A DNA stretch of 64,000 nucleotides from Nocardiopsis sp. MG754419 (lineage in GTDB: Bacteria > Actinomycetota > Actinomycetes > Streptosporangiales > Streptosporangiaceae). The notes beneath the pieces were generated by a model. It was not told where the DNA came from, searched no databases, and saw only the letters and a list, made by a program, of their open reading frames with translations. Shown here one piece after another: positions 27,545 through 35,580 of the stretch. The stretch is taken from the NCBI RefSeq assembly GCF_018207095.1, contig NZ_QOCZ01000025.1, positions 1-64,000 on the forward strand. The letters run 5' to 3'. A program made the position numbers and the translations under genes. How positions within the stretch are numbered: position 1 is the stretch's first letter; each line of letters begins with the position of its first letter.

Positions 27545-28107
27545 CAGTTGACACGCCCGAGGTAGTCACCGTTGCGGGTGTCGACCTTGACGCGCTCGCC
27601 GGTCGTGACGAAGAGGGGCACCTGGATGGTGGCGCCGGTCTGCAGGGTGGCGGGCTTGGTGCCGCCGGTGGAGCGGTCGCCCTGGACGCCCGGGTCGGTC
27701 TGGGTGATCTCCAGCTCGACGGCGGCGGGCATCTCGATGTACAGCGGGTTGCCCTCGTTGGTGGCGACCGTGACCTTGGTGTTCTCCAGCAGGAAGCCCT
27801 GGGCGTCACCGACCACGGACTCGGGCACCGGGATCTGGTCGAAGGTCTGGGTGTCCATGAAGATGAAGGAGTCACCGTCGTGGTACAGGTACTCCATGTC
27901 GCGACGGTCCACGCTGGCGAACTCGACCTTGGAACCGGCGTTGAAGGTCTTGTCGACGATCTTGCCCGTGAGGACGTTCTTCAGCTTGGTGCGGACGAAC
28001 GCGCCGCCCTTGCCCGGCTTGACGTGCTGGAACTCCAGGACGTTCCAGAGAACACCCCCGTCGAGTCGCAGGGTCGTGCCGTTCTTGATGTCGTTCGTCG
28101 TGGCCAC
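27544..28107 (-). CDS. efp: Translation elongation factor P
   Basis: Three-domain factor that relieves ribosome stalling at polyproline. The 187 residues start at a GTG and have the acceptor loop [15 protein letters not shown] with the tip lysine at residue 33, and the C-terminal signature DYLGRVN. The loop reads PGKGG; actinobacterial EF-Ps that work without lysine modification are described with PGKGP, so the second proline is replaced here. No modification enzyme (EpmA, EarP) gene is in the window. Followed by nusB; preceded by aroB after 135 nt. Confidence 0.96.
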   Translation of the reverse strand: MATTNDIKNGTTLRLDGGVLWNVLEFQHVKPGKGGAFVRTKLKNVLTGKIVDKTFNAGSKVEFASVDRRDMEYLYHDGDSFIFMDTQTFDQIPVPESVVGDAQGFLLENTKVTVATNEGNPLYIEMPAAVELEITQTDPGVQGDRSTGGTKPATLQTGATIQVPLFVTTGERVKVDTRNGDYLGRVN

Positions 28108-28142
28108 TTCGGTCGTCTCTCCAAGGGGTCTGACACGTCGGA

Positions 28143-28164
28143 GACCGGACTGGCTGGTCCGGTC
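28143..28164. terminator. Small hairpin between aroB and efp
   Basis: GACCGGAC (28143-28150) pairs with GTCCGGTC (28157-28164) around a six-nt loop. It may be a weak terminator of the aroK-aroB unit or a leader element of efp. No gene lies in this 135-nt gap, where many actinobacteria have a pepQ-type aminopeptidase gene. Confidence 0.35.
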
Positions 28165-28242
28165 GGTGATCGATGGGGCGAGGCGTGGGCCCTGTGGCCG
28201 GTACGTTCCCGGCCTGCGGACACTCCCCGCCTTTCTCGCAGT

Positions 28243-29343
28243 CTAGTGGCTCTGCGGGACTCGGGGGCCGCCCGCGACCGCACGAAAGGCCTCGTCCAGC
28301 AGTGCGGGGGTCGGACCGCTGAGGATGGCCGGGGTGGCCGGGCCGTCCAGGACCACGAAGCGCAGGGTGGCGCCACGGGCCTTCTTGTCCACGCTCATGG
28401 TCGCGCGGAGCGCCTCCCAGGAGTCGGCGGTGTAGGAAGTGGGCAGGCCCACCGAGGCCAACACGTCGCGGTGACGCCGCACCAGCGCCTCGTCGATGCG
28501 CCCGTCGAGTCGGGCCAGTTCGGCGGCGAAGACCATCCCGATGGCGACGGCGTAGCCGTGCCGGAAGGTGTAGTTCTCGGCCCGCTCGATGGCGTGCCCG
28601 AGAGTGTGTCCGTAGTTGAGGATCTCCCGACGACCGCTCTCCTTGAGGTCGCCCGAGACCACGTCGGCCTTGAAGCGGACGGCGCGCTCGATGAGTTCCC
28701 GGGTGTGCGCGCCGCCGGGGGTGGTGGCGCCCTCGGGGTCGTCCTCGACCAGGTCGCAGATGACGGGGTCGTCGATGAAACCGGCCTTGATGATCTCCGC
28801 GAGACCACCGATGTAGTCGGCCTTGGGCAGGCTCTCCAGGGTGGTGAGGTCGCACAGGACGCCGGCCGGCGGGTGGAAGGCCCCCACCAGGTTCTTGCCC
28901 TCCGGTGTGTTGATGCCGGTCTTGCCGCCGACCGCGGCGTCGACCATGCCCAGGAGCGTGGTCGGGACCAGGACCGAACGCACACCGCGCAGCCAGGTCG
29001 CCGCGACGAAACCCGCCAGGTCGGTGGCGGCACCGCCACCGACCCCCACCACGGCGTCGCTGCGGGTGAAGTTGAACGAGCCCAGACGCGACCACAGGTC
29101 GGTGGCGACGGCGGAGGTCTTGGCGGCCTCGCCGTCGGGCACCGGCATCGGGCGCACCGTGTACCCGCCGGCCCGCAGCGCGGCGGCGACGTCCTCGGCG
29201 ACCCGGGCGAGCCCCTCCGGGTGGATGACCGCGACCTGGGCGGCGCCCTCCACCAGGGCGGGCAACTCGTTCAGCAGGTGCTCGCCGACCAGCACGTCGT
29301 AGTGGCCGGTGGGATCACCCACACCGATCCGGGTCACGGTCAC
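28243..29343 (-). CDS. aroB: 3-dehydroquinate synthase
   Basis: Second shikimate-pathway enzyme, turning DAHP into 3-dehydroquinate with NAD and a divalent metal. The 366 residues contain the NAD-binding GGGAATDLAGFVAATWLRGV, the metal-site region EIIKAGFIDDP and RREILNYGHTLGHAIE with its histidines. GTG start overlaps the aroK stop (GTGA), so the two are coupled. Confidence 0.97.
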   Translation of the reverse strand: MTVTRIGVGDPTGHYDVLVGEHLLNELPALVEGAAQVAVIHPEGLARVAEDVAAALRAGGYTVRPMPVPDGEAAKTSAVATDLWSRLGSFNFTRSDAVVGVGGGAATDLAGFVAATWLRGVRSVLVPTTLLGMVDAAVGGKTGINTPEGKNLVGAFHPPAGVLCDLTTLESLPKADYIGGLAEIIKAGFIDDPVICDLVEDDPEGATTPGGAHTRELIERAVRFKADVVSGDLKESGRREILNYGHTLGHAIERAENYTFRHGYAVAIGMVFAAELARLDGRIDEALVRRHRDVLASVGLPTSYTADSWEALRATMSVDKKARGATLRFVVLDGPATPAILSGPTPALLDEAFRAVAGGPRVPQSH

Positions 29344-29858
29344 TGGTCGGCCTTTCCGGGCAGCGAGGAGACGATCGTGTCCACGATCTCCTCGGGGTGG
29401 TAGTCGGTCGTCGGCACGGTCACCGAGGCCAGCCCCTCGTAGACGGGCAGGCGTTCGTTGAGCAGCTTGCGCAGCTGCGTGCGGGGGTTGCCGGACAGCA
29501 GCGGGCGGGCGACGTCCATGCCCACGCGCTTGGCGGCCTCCCCGAAGTCGACCTGGAGGTAGACCACGTGGTGCTCGGCGAGGTCCTCGCGGGTGTCCTC
29601 GTCCAGGACGGCGCCGCCACCGACCGCGATGACCCCCTCCCAGGCCCGCAGGCCCTCGGCGACGACCTCGCGCTCCAGTGCCCGGAAGTGCGCCTCGCCG
29701 TCCTCGATGAAGATGTCACCGATGGGCTTGCCCGCGCGCTTCTCGATCTCGGTGTCGGTGCACAACAGGTCCGCTCCGAGCCGGCGGGCCAACGCCTCTC
29801 CGACGGTGGACTTGCCCGATCCGGGCGAACCGATGAGCACCGCGATCGCTCTTGCCAC
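29340..29858 (-). CDS. aroK: Shikimate kinase
   Basis: ATP-dependent 3-phosphorylation of shikimate. The 172 residues have the P-loop GSPGSGKST (near residue 8-16), the shikimate-binding DTDTEIE-like DTEIEKRAG, the GGGAVL motif and a lid region with LSGNPRTQLRKLL. The GTG at 29858 is chosen because it begins ARAIAVLIGSPGSGK right at the first strand; upstream extension is unlikely to be coding. Confidence 0.95.
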   Translation of the reverse strand: MARAIAVLIGSPGSGKSTVGEALARRLGADLLCTDTEIEKRAGKPIGDIFIEDGEAHFRALEREVVAEGLRAWEGVIAVGGGAVLDEDTREDLAEHHVVYLQVDFGEAAKRVGMDVARPLLSGNPRTQLRKLLNERLPVYEGLASVTVPTTDYHPEEIVDTIVSSLPGKADQ

Positions 29859-30290
29859 GCTCTGCCTACCTATGGGGGTGCCGCTCCTCGCGCGAGGAGC
29901 GTTCCGATGGTCTGTCCGAGTGAGGATCCGACGGCGTGCCCTCCCCGCGCGTGCGGGGAACACCGTCGGTCACGTACGTCTTCCTGTCTAGCAGACGCAC
30001 CGTCCCCACGTGTCCGGTGAGCGGCCGGTTCAGGTGCTCCGACGTGCGCCGCGCGGGGGTCGTGCGCTCGGGGCACGGACCGGACGGCGGGGCACGGAGC
30101 CGCGTTCGGGGGCGCTCGACCCGGCACGGAGGAGCACGCCGCCACCCGGCCGCTCGTCGACCGGGACGGTGACGGCGCCCCTCATCGCGAGGGGAGCACG
30201 AGGTGCCGCGCGAGGCCCCGAGGGCCGCATCGGGCCGCAGGACAGTGCACCGGCCCGCACGCGACGGACCCGCCCTGTGTCCGTGAACAC
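29859..30290 (-). other. Long leader/intergenic region upstream of aroK
   Basis: About 430 nt without a gene. Just upstream of aroK is the perfect 20-nt palindrome CGCTCCTCGCGCGAGGAGCG (29882-29901). Further up is a larger imperfect hairpin (29930-29967) with a seven-bp TCCCCGC/GCGGGGA core whose central 29 nt resemble a type I-E CRISPR repeat, present only once. A TAGACA (-10-like, minus strand, near 29990) could start the aroK transcript, which would then carry both hairpins in its leader; its -35 is poor. Confidence 0.4.
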
Positions 30291-30324
30291 GGGACGGTCC
30301 GCCCTCGGCGAGGCGGACCGTCCC
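30291..30324 (-). terminator. Terminator of aroC
   Basis: GGGACGGTCCGCC (30291-30303), an eight-nt loop and the exact complement (30312-30324) form a 13-bp stem four nt beyond the aroC stop. It separates aroC from the aroK-aroB unit. Confidence 0.8.
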
Positions 30325-30328
30325 CGTC

Positions 30329-31510
30329 TCAGCGGATCTCGAGTGCGTCCAGGTACCCCTGGAGGTTGCGGGCGGTCTCGGCGACCGAGTCACCGCCGAA
30401 CTTCTCGATGGCGGCCTCGGCGAGGACCAGCGCCACCATCGCCTCGGCGACCACACCGGCGGCGGGGACCGCGGTGACGTCACTGCGCTGGTGGTGGGCC
30501 TGGGCGGCCTCGCCGGTCTCGGTGTCGATGGTGTCCAGCGCCCGGGGCACGGTCGCGATGGGCTTCATCGCGGCGCGCACCCGGAGCGGGTCTCCGGTGG
30601 TCATGCCGCCCTCGACACCACCCGCGCGGTTGGTGCGCCGGCGCACCCCGTCGGGACCGGGCTCGATCTCGTCGTGGGCCCGCGACCCACGCCGGGCGGC
30701 GGTGCGGAAGCCGTCACCGACCTCCACCCCCTTGATGGCCTGGATCCCCATGAGGGCACCGGCCAGGCGGGAGTCCAGACGACGGTCCCAGTGCACGTGA
30801 CTGCCCAGTCCGGGCGGCAGGTTGTAGGCCAGGACCTCGACCACACCGCCGAGGGTGTCCCCCGTCTTCTTGGTGTCGTCGACCTCCTCGACCATGCGGG
30901 CGCTGGTGGCGGCGTCGAAGCAGCGCAGCGGGTCGGCGTCGATCGCGTCCAGGTCCTCCGGGCGCGGTTCGGGCGCGTCCTCGGGCACGGCGACCGGGCC
31001 CATGGACACCACGTGGCTGAGGATCTCCACACCCAACGCGTCGCGGCAGAAACGCCGGGCGACCTCGCCGATGGCCACGCGCGCCGCGGTCTCGCGGGCG
31101 CTGGCCCGTTCGAGAATGGGGCGGGACTCGGTGTGCCCGTACTTCTGCATGCCCGCGAGGTCGGCGTGTCCCGGGCGGGGCCGGGTGAGCGGCGCGTTGC
31201 GCGCCACACCGTCCAGTTCCTCGGCGGGAACCGGGTCCGGTGACATCACCTTCTCCCACTTGGGCCACTCGGTGTTCCCGACCTCGACGGCGACCGGTCC
31301 CCCCTGGGTCAGGCCGTGTCGAATGCCTCCGATGATGGAGACCTGGTCCTTCTCGAACTTCATCCGGGCGCCTCGACCGTACCCGGCGCGGCGGCGGAGC
31401 AGCGCGGCGGCGATGTCGTCAGAGGTGACGGACACACCGGCCGGAAGGCCCTCCAGAATCGCGACGAGTGCAGGTCCGTGGGACTCCCCCGCGGTCAGCC
31501 AACGCAACAT
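30329..31510 (-). CDS. aroC: Chorismate synthase
   Basis: Final shikimate-pathway enzyme, making chorismate from EPSP with reduced FMN. The 393 residues start [15 protein letters not shown], the standard N-terminus, and include [15 protein letters not shown] and the conserved [20 protein letters not shown] at 31510 has GGAGGATC upstream; a longer in-frame extension is not supported. It follows the prepilin peptidase gene by 51 nt. Confidence 0.97.
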   Translation of the reverse strand: MLRWLTAGESHGPALVAILEGLPAGVSVTSDDIAAALLRRRAGYGRGARMKFEKDQVSIIGGIRHGLTQGGPVAVEVGNTEWPKWEKVMSPDPVPAEELDGVARNAPLTRPRPGHADLAGMQKYGHTESRPILERASARETAARVAIGEVARRFCRDALGVEILSHVVSMGPVAVPEDAPEPRPEDLDAIDADPLRCFDAATSARMVEEVDDTKKTGDTLGGVVEVLAYNLPPGLGSHVHWDRRLDSRLAGALMGIQAIKGVEVGDGFRTAARRGSRAHDEIEPGPDGVRRRTNRAGGVEGGMTTGDPLRVRAAMKPIATVPRALDTIDTETGEAAQAHHQRSDVTAVPAAGVVAEAMVALVLAEAAIEKFGGDSVAETARNLQGYLDALEIR

Positions 31511-31561
31511 GTGCACGATCCTCCCACGGATCGCGACTCGGAGTGGCACCCGGGAGTCGGG

Positions 31562-32500
31562 TTACGGGAGGAGTGGCCGACCTGCGAGGACGGTGGCCAG
31601 GGTCGCCGCGATCATGAACGGTCCGAGCGGCAGCGGGTCGGTGCGGGTGGCTCTGCGCAGCGCCATCAGGACCAGACCGACCACGGAGAAGGCCGCGAAC
31701 GCCCAGAACGCACCGACCAGCGCGCCGACCGGCCCGGCGGCCCAGCCGGCGTAGAGGCCGGTGAGCCCGGAGAGTTTGACGTCGCCGAAACCGAGCCCGC
31801 GCGGGTGCACCCGCCACAGGGACCAGTACAGAACCGTGATGAGCGCCATGCCCACCAGGGCCTGGGCGGCGCGGTACAGGTCCGGTCCGCCGGGCGGCGT
31901 CAGGACGGAGGCGGCCAGCAGGAGTCCGGCGATGGGGTAGGCCGGGCCGACGACCGCGTCGGGCAGGCGCATCACCCGCAGGTCGATGGCGGAGAGCAGG
32001 GTGCCCAGGGCCACGAACCAGAGCACCGCGGCCAGTCCGAACAGGGACCAGTCGGGCAGGTGGTGCGGGAAGGCCGCACCGGTCAGGGCGAAGAGCACGA
32101 CGGTGGCCACGGTCGTCGACCGGTGCGGGGCCACGTCCTGTGCGCACCGCGGACAGCGGCCACGGCGCCGGAAGTCGCGGTCGGCCACCGCGGGCAGTCC
32201 GCGCAGGAAGGACAGTGCGACGTGGCAGTGCGGACAGCGTGGCGGGGGTGGTCCGACGTCGTGCTCGTCCAGCGCGCCTTCCCCGGCGTCGGGCTCCGGT
32301 GTGGCACTGTCCTGACCTGGGAGATCCGTGACGCCCGAGGGCGCGGCACGGACCGGCTCGGCGTGTGGACGGGCCGGGCCGAAGAGGCGGACCAGACGAC
32401 TGGTGGCGTGTCCGACCCACAGTCCGGCCAGTCCCAGCAGCAGGGCCGCCGGGATCGACCAGAGGGTCGGGGTCAGGGTGAGCGCCGAGGGGGTGGACAT
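31562..32500 (-). CDS. Type IV prepilin peptidase (A24 family)
   Basis: Integral membrane aspartyl protease expected to cleave prepilin-like leaders for a Tad/Flp or type II-like system. The 312 residues have the cytoplasmic CPHC and CPRC zinc-site pairs (about 88-91 and 115-118), the two active aspartates in SAIDLR and GLGFGDVK, and seven to eight membrane helices. No pilin or secretion gene is in the window, so it acts on substrates encoded elsewhere. Directly upstream of aroC on the same strand. Confidence 0.9.
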   Translation of the reverse strand: MSTPSALTLTPTLWSIPAALLLGLAGLWVGHATSRLVRLFGPARPHAEPVRAAPSGVTDLPGQDSATPEPDAGEGALDEHDVGPPPPRCPHCHVALSFLRGLPAVADRDFRRRGRCPRCAQDVAPHRSTTVATVVLFALTGAAFPHHLPDWSLFGLAAVLWFVALGTLLSAIDLRVMRLPDAVVGPAYPIAGLLLAASVLTPPGGPDLYRAAQALVGMALITVLYWSLWRVHPRGLGFGDVKLSGLTGLYAGWAAGPVGALVGAFWAFAAFSVVGLVLMALRRATRTDPLPLGPFMIAATLATVLAGRPLLP

Positions 32501-32591
32501 GTTCGGAAACTACCCGTCCGAGCCCTCGGGCGACAGCACTTTCGCCGGCCTGTGGACAACGCGGCGGGGGTCGGACCGGCGCCGCCCCCGG

Positions 32592-33299
32592 TCACCGCTC
32601 GTCGCGTTGGGCGCGCACCACGGCGCTGAGTTCGATGCCACCGGGCAGGATGTGCCGGAGCTCGGTGGACAGGCGTTCGGCGAGCCGACGCAGCGGTTCG
32701 TCGTCACGCTCGTCCAACTCCAGCCGAATGCCGATGTCGGCCTGGTCGGAGGCGTGGATGCGCACGCGTTCGATGCCGAACTCGGTGTGGGTCACCCGGT
32801 AGATCATGGCCAGCACCTGCGGGTCGTCCTTGGGTTCGGGGACGGTCCCCTGTTCGGCGAGCATGGTGAGGAACCGACCCTGGATCGTGTGCGGCACGGG
32901 CCCGGAGACGTCGAGGACCAACGCGTCGGCCTCCTCCTCCAGCGTGGCCTGGCAGGCGTCCCGGGTGGTGAACGGAACCGGTCGGGCATCGGCGCGCCAA
33001 CGGCGCACGGCGTCCACGGAGGTGAAGGCGAGAACTCCCCGGCGACCGTCCTTACCGGTCATGATGGGGATGGCGACCTCGCTGTTCTTGTCCTTGGTGA
33101 GGCCTCCGACGCCCTCCTCGGTCTCGGTGGCCACCGACACGACCGGGATGAGCACCCGGGAGTCGCTGAGCGCGGTCAGGACCTGGCGGTCGCCGACCTC
33201 ACCGGCGGCGTGGTCGCGCAGCCGGGCCTCGACTACCGGGTCGGCGCTGCCGTCGTCGTCACGGAAGTTCTGGGCGCCGATGATGGATGGTCTGCTCAC
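32592..33299 (-). CDS. SseB-like domain protein
   Basis: Cytosolic protein of the SseB N-terminal-domain family, unknown in function in actinobacteria. The chosen GTG start gives 235 residues with FRDDDGSADP near the N-terminus and a domain covering LIPVVSVATE...VLAFTSVDAVRRW, then a C-terminal part rich in charged residues. An in-frame ATG at 33359 would add 20 residues and has a much better Shine-Dalgarno (a GGAGGAGGGGAGAGG run), but the GTG fits the N-terminus of relatives; the start is unsettled. Confidence 0.8.
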   Translation of the reverse strand: MSRPSIIGAQNFRDDDGSADPVVEARLRDHAAGEVGDRQVLTALSDSRVLIPVVSVATETEEGVGGLTKDKNSEVAIPIMTGKDGRRGVLAFTSVDAVRRWRADARPVPFTTRDACQATLEEEADALVLDVSGPVPHTIQGRFLTMLAEQGTVPEPKDDPQVLAMIYRVTHTEFGIERVRIHASDQADIGIRLELDERDDEPLRRLAERLSTELRHILPGGIELSAVVRAQRDER

Positions 33300-33613
33300 G
33301 GGTTCCGACTCTACCCGGGGTGTATGTCCGTCATGGGAACGCCTCTCGGACAGAATCATGTGACCTCTCCCCTCCTCCGGCCGCGGACGGCCGCCCTGTG
33401 AGGGCGGCACCTCACGGACGTGCCGCCCCACCTCCAGCTTCACAGGCGAGGACGACGCCGGCCGACGGTTCGCCGAAAAAGCACGAAATGGCCGTGAACA
33501 GGACCGGGTCCCCCGTGACAGCGGGTTCCACCCGGGTCGCCGGCACACCCGGGCGCGCGCCTCGCGGGACGCGCGCCGTGGCCTCCTCGGGCTCGCGATC
33601 CCACGCCGCCGGC
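33300..33613. other. Gap between the sseB-like and marR-like genes
   Basis: No convincing gene. It holds the alternative upstream start of the sseB-like gene (ATG 33359 with a long purine Shine-Dalgarno) and a small hairpin GCCGCCCT/AGGGCGGC (33390-33408, three-nt loop) that may end marR transcription. Confidence 0.4.
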
Positions 33614-34066
33614 CTACTCCTCGGGGGCGCCGCCGAGGGCGGTGACGATCTCGCGCAGCCGCTCGACCTGCTCGGGCGTGAGGCGGTCGAAGACGAGGGA
33701 GCGCACGCGCGCGGCGTGTCCGGGCGCGGCCTTCTCCAAGGCCTCGGCGCCTTGGTCGGTGAGCACGGCCCAGAAGCCGCGCCGGTCGTCGGCGCACGCC
33801 TCCCGACGCACGTATCCGTCGCGCTCCAGGCGCCCGATCTGGTGGGACAGACGGCTCTTGGAGACGATGACGGTGTCGGCGAGGGTGCGCATGCGCATGC
33901 GCCGGCCCGGCACCTCCGACAAGTGGGCGAGGATGCCGTACTCGGTGAGCGAGAGCCCGTCCCGGCCGCGCAGGTCCCGCTCGAGCTCGTCGTAGATCGA
34001 GGAGTTCATCCGCAGGAAACAGCGCCAGACCTGCTGTTCGTCGGGGTCGAGCCAGGCCTTGTCCAT
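33614..34066 (-). CDS. MarR-family transcriptional regulator
   Basis: Dimeric winged-helix repressor, 150 residues. The recognition part is seen as LSLTEYGILAHLSEVPGRR, MRTLADTVIVSKSRLSHQI and the wing ERDGYVRREACADDRRGFW, with dimerising helices at both ends. It is divergent from a YceI gene whose promoter overlaps an inverted repeat; together these suggest it controls yceI and probably itself. The inducing ligand is not evident. Confidence 0.92.
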   Translation of the reverse strand: MDKAWLDPDEQQVWRCFLRMNSSIYDELERDLRGRDGLSLTEYGILAHLSEVPGRRMRMRTLADTVIVSKSRLSHQIGRLERDGYVRREACADDRRGFWAVLTDQGAEALEKAAPGHAARVRSLVFDRLTPEQVERLREIVTALGGAPEE

Positions 34067-34089
34067 GGCTCGATTCTAGGGGTCGGGGC

Positions 34090-34118
34090 TTGCCTTCACA
34101 GTCCCGAGTGCCTAAAAT
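34090..34118 (+). promoter_or_regulatory. yceI promoter
   Basis: TTGCCT (34090-34095), 17 nt, TAAAAT (34113-34118): a near-ideal housekeeping promoter about 90 nt upstream of the yceI ATG, in the 141-nt divergent gap with the marR-like gene. Confidence 0.7.
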
Positions 34119-34137
34119 ACTTCCCAGGAAGATATTT
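34114..34137. promoter_or_regulatory. Candidate MarR-type operator
   Basis: AAATACTTCC-CA-GGAAGATATTT (around 34115-34137) is an inverted repeat with perfect CTTCC/GGAAG inner arms and one extra base in one outer arm. It covers the yceI -10 region and start point, the expected place for repression by the divergently encoded MarR protein. Confidence 0.55.
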
Positions 34138-34207
34138 CTGAGCTACCTTGTTACTGGATAGAGAGTTGACCCCCGATCCGGGTCACCAGCACTTAGGGAG
34201 AGACACC

Positions 34208-34750
34208 ATGGCCGCACAGGAACTCAAGCCCGGCACCTGGAAGATCGACGTCGCCCACAGCATCGTCGGCTTCTCCGTCCGCCACATGATGGTCAGCAAG
34301 GTCCGTGGCCGCTTCGAGAAGTTCGACGCCACGCTCACCGTGCCCGAGGACCCCACCCAGGCCACCGTCGAGGCCGACATCGACTCCGGCTCCATCAACA
34401 CGGACAACAGTGACCGTGACAACCACATTCGGTCCGCCGACTTCTTCGAGACCGACCAGCACCCGAAGTTCCACTTCCGCTCCACCGGCGTCGAGGCCAA
34501 GGGTGAGGACTTCGTCCTCAAGGGCGAGCTCACCATCAAGCAGAACACCCACCCGATCGAGCTGAAGCTGGAGTTCAACGGTTCCACCGTCGACCCCTAC
34601 GGCCTGGACCGCGCCGGTTTCGCCGCCTCCACCGTCATCAGCCGCAAGGAGTTCGGTGTGGACATCGAGATGCCGATGGACGGCGGCGGCGTGGTCGTCG
34701 GCGACAAGATCACCATCGACATCGACGCCGAGTTCACCCGCCAGGCCTGA
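34208..34750 (+). CDS. YceI-family lipid-binding protein
   Basis: A 180-residue lipocalin-like beta-barrel protein. The opening GTWKIDVAHSIVGFSVRHMMVSKVRG, split here by the family's usual spacing, and HIRSADFFETDQHPKFHFRS are hallmarks of YceI, which binds isoprenoid chains. Unlike the Escherichia coli protein there is no signal peptide, so it should be cytosolic. ATG follows AGGGAGAG. Regulated, by inference, by the divergent MarR protein. Confidence 0.93.
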   Translation: MAAQELKPGTWKIDVAHSIVGFSVRHMMVSKVRGRFEKFDATLTVPEDPTQATVEADIDSGSINTDNSDRDNHIRSADFFETDQHPKFHFRSTGVEAKGEDFVLKGELTIKQNTHPIELKLEFNGSTVDPYGLDRAGFAASTVISRKEFGVDIEMPMDGGGVVVGDKITIDIDAEFTRQA

Positions 34751-34810
34751 GCGACGCACACGGGGGAACGTCCCGACCCGGCGCCCATCCACCGCCGTCG
34801 GCCGGGACGG

Positions 34811-34871
34811 CCCGGAACCTCGGTTCCGGGTGACGACGTCCGAGCGTGGCCGCCCCGGGGGGAGCGGCCAC
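34811..34871. terminator. Two hairpins after yceI
   Basis: CCCGGAAC/GTTCCGGG (34811-34830, four-nt loop) and GTGGCCGC/GCGGCCAC (34846-34871) follow the yceI stop and probably end its transcript before the DUF2470 gene. Confidence 0.55.
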
Positions 34872-34993
34872 CGCCCCGGGTTTGACGACACCACGTCAGA
34901 ACCCTGTGAGGCCTCGGATATCGTCGGCGGGGGAGGGTCCCACCCGGCCCTCCCCCGTCTTTCGTGCGCCCACTCCCGTCAGGAGACTCCGCC

Positions 34994-35302
34994 GTGCCCA
35001 GCAACCCCTTCTCCCCCGAGGTCGTCGCCGCCGTCACCGGCCACATGAACGGCGACCACCCCGAGGACACCCTCATCATCTGCCGTGGCCTGGGCGGGCG
35101 CCCCGAGGCCACCGCGGCGCGGATGACCGACCTGGACGGCGAGGGCGGTGACTACGTGGTGACCGTCGACGGGGTCGAGAGCACCGTGCGCATCCCCTGG
35201 GGCGCGCCGCTCACCGAGCGCGCGCAGATCCGCAAGGAGGTCGTGCGCATGTACCGGGAGTCCTGCCTGGCGCTCGGCCTCACCCCGCGCGGCGAACACT
35301 GA
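34994..35302 (+). CDS. DUF2470 protein
   Basis: A 102-residue soluble protein consisting of one DUF2470 domain, the C-terminal module of haem-utilisation and pyridoxamine-oxidase-like proteins. GHMNGDHPEDTLIICR with its histidines is the typical core. GTG start with AGGAG eight nt upstream. As a stand-alone domain its role is unknown; haem binding is possible by analogy only. Confidence 0.85.
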   Translation: MPSNPFSPEVVAAVTGHMNGDHPEDTLIICRGLGGRPEATAARMTDLDGEGGDYVVTVDGVESTVRIPWGAPLTERAQIRKEVVRMYRESCLALGLTPRGEH

Positions 35303-35580
35303 GCCGCGACGACCCGAACGCGCCCGGCACCACCGGTTCCACCGGTTCGCGCCGCCGAACGGCGTGGCACCACTCCCCCCACGAGCCCCCGACCGCAAAT
35401 CGACCGGTCGGATCCGGAACTCCGGCGGCGCGGGCGGAGTCCAACCGGTGAACGGGGGAAGGGGCGCTCACGCCTCCACGGGCAGGGGTACGCGTACCCC
35501 TCCGATCAGGCACGCGTACGACCTAGTCTGGAAGGGAAAGTCCCTCCCCCGGACGCCCGTACAGCAACGCCGATCGAAGG
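35303..35580. other. Upstream region of the kinase gene
   Basis: No gene. On the plus strand it carries the 12-bp palindrome GGTACGCGTACC (35488-35499) and a related ACGCGTACG (35512-35520), followed by TAGTCT (35524-35529) as a plausible -10. The repeated ACGCGTA units look like a regulator site, but the -35 is weak. Confidence 0.35.

Noticed and set aside
29930-29967. CRISPR array
   Set aside because: Only one repeat-like unit, no second copy or spacer and no cas gene in the window.
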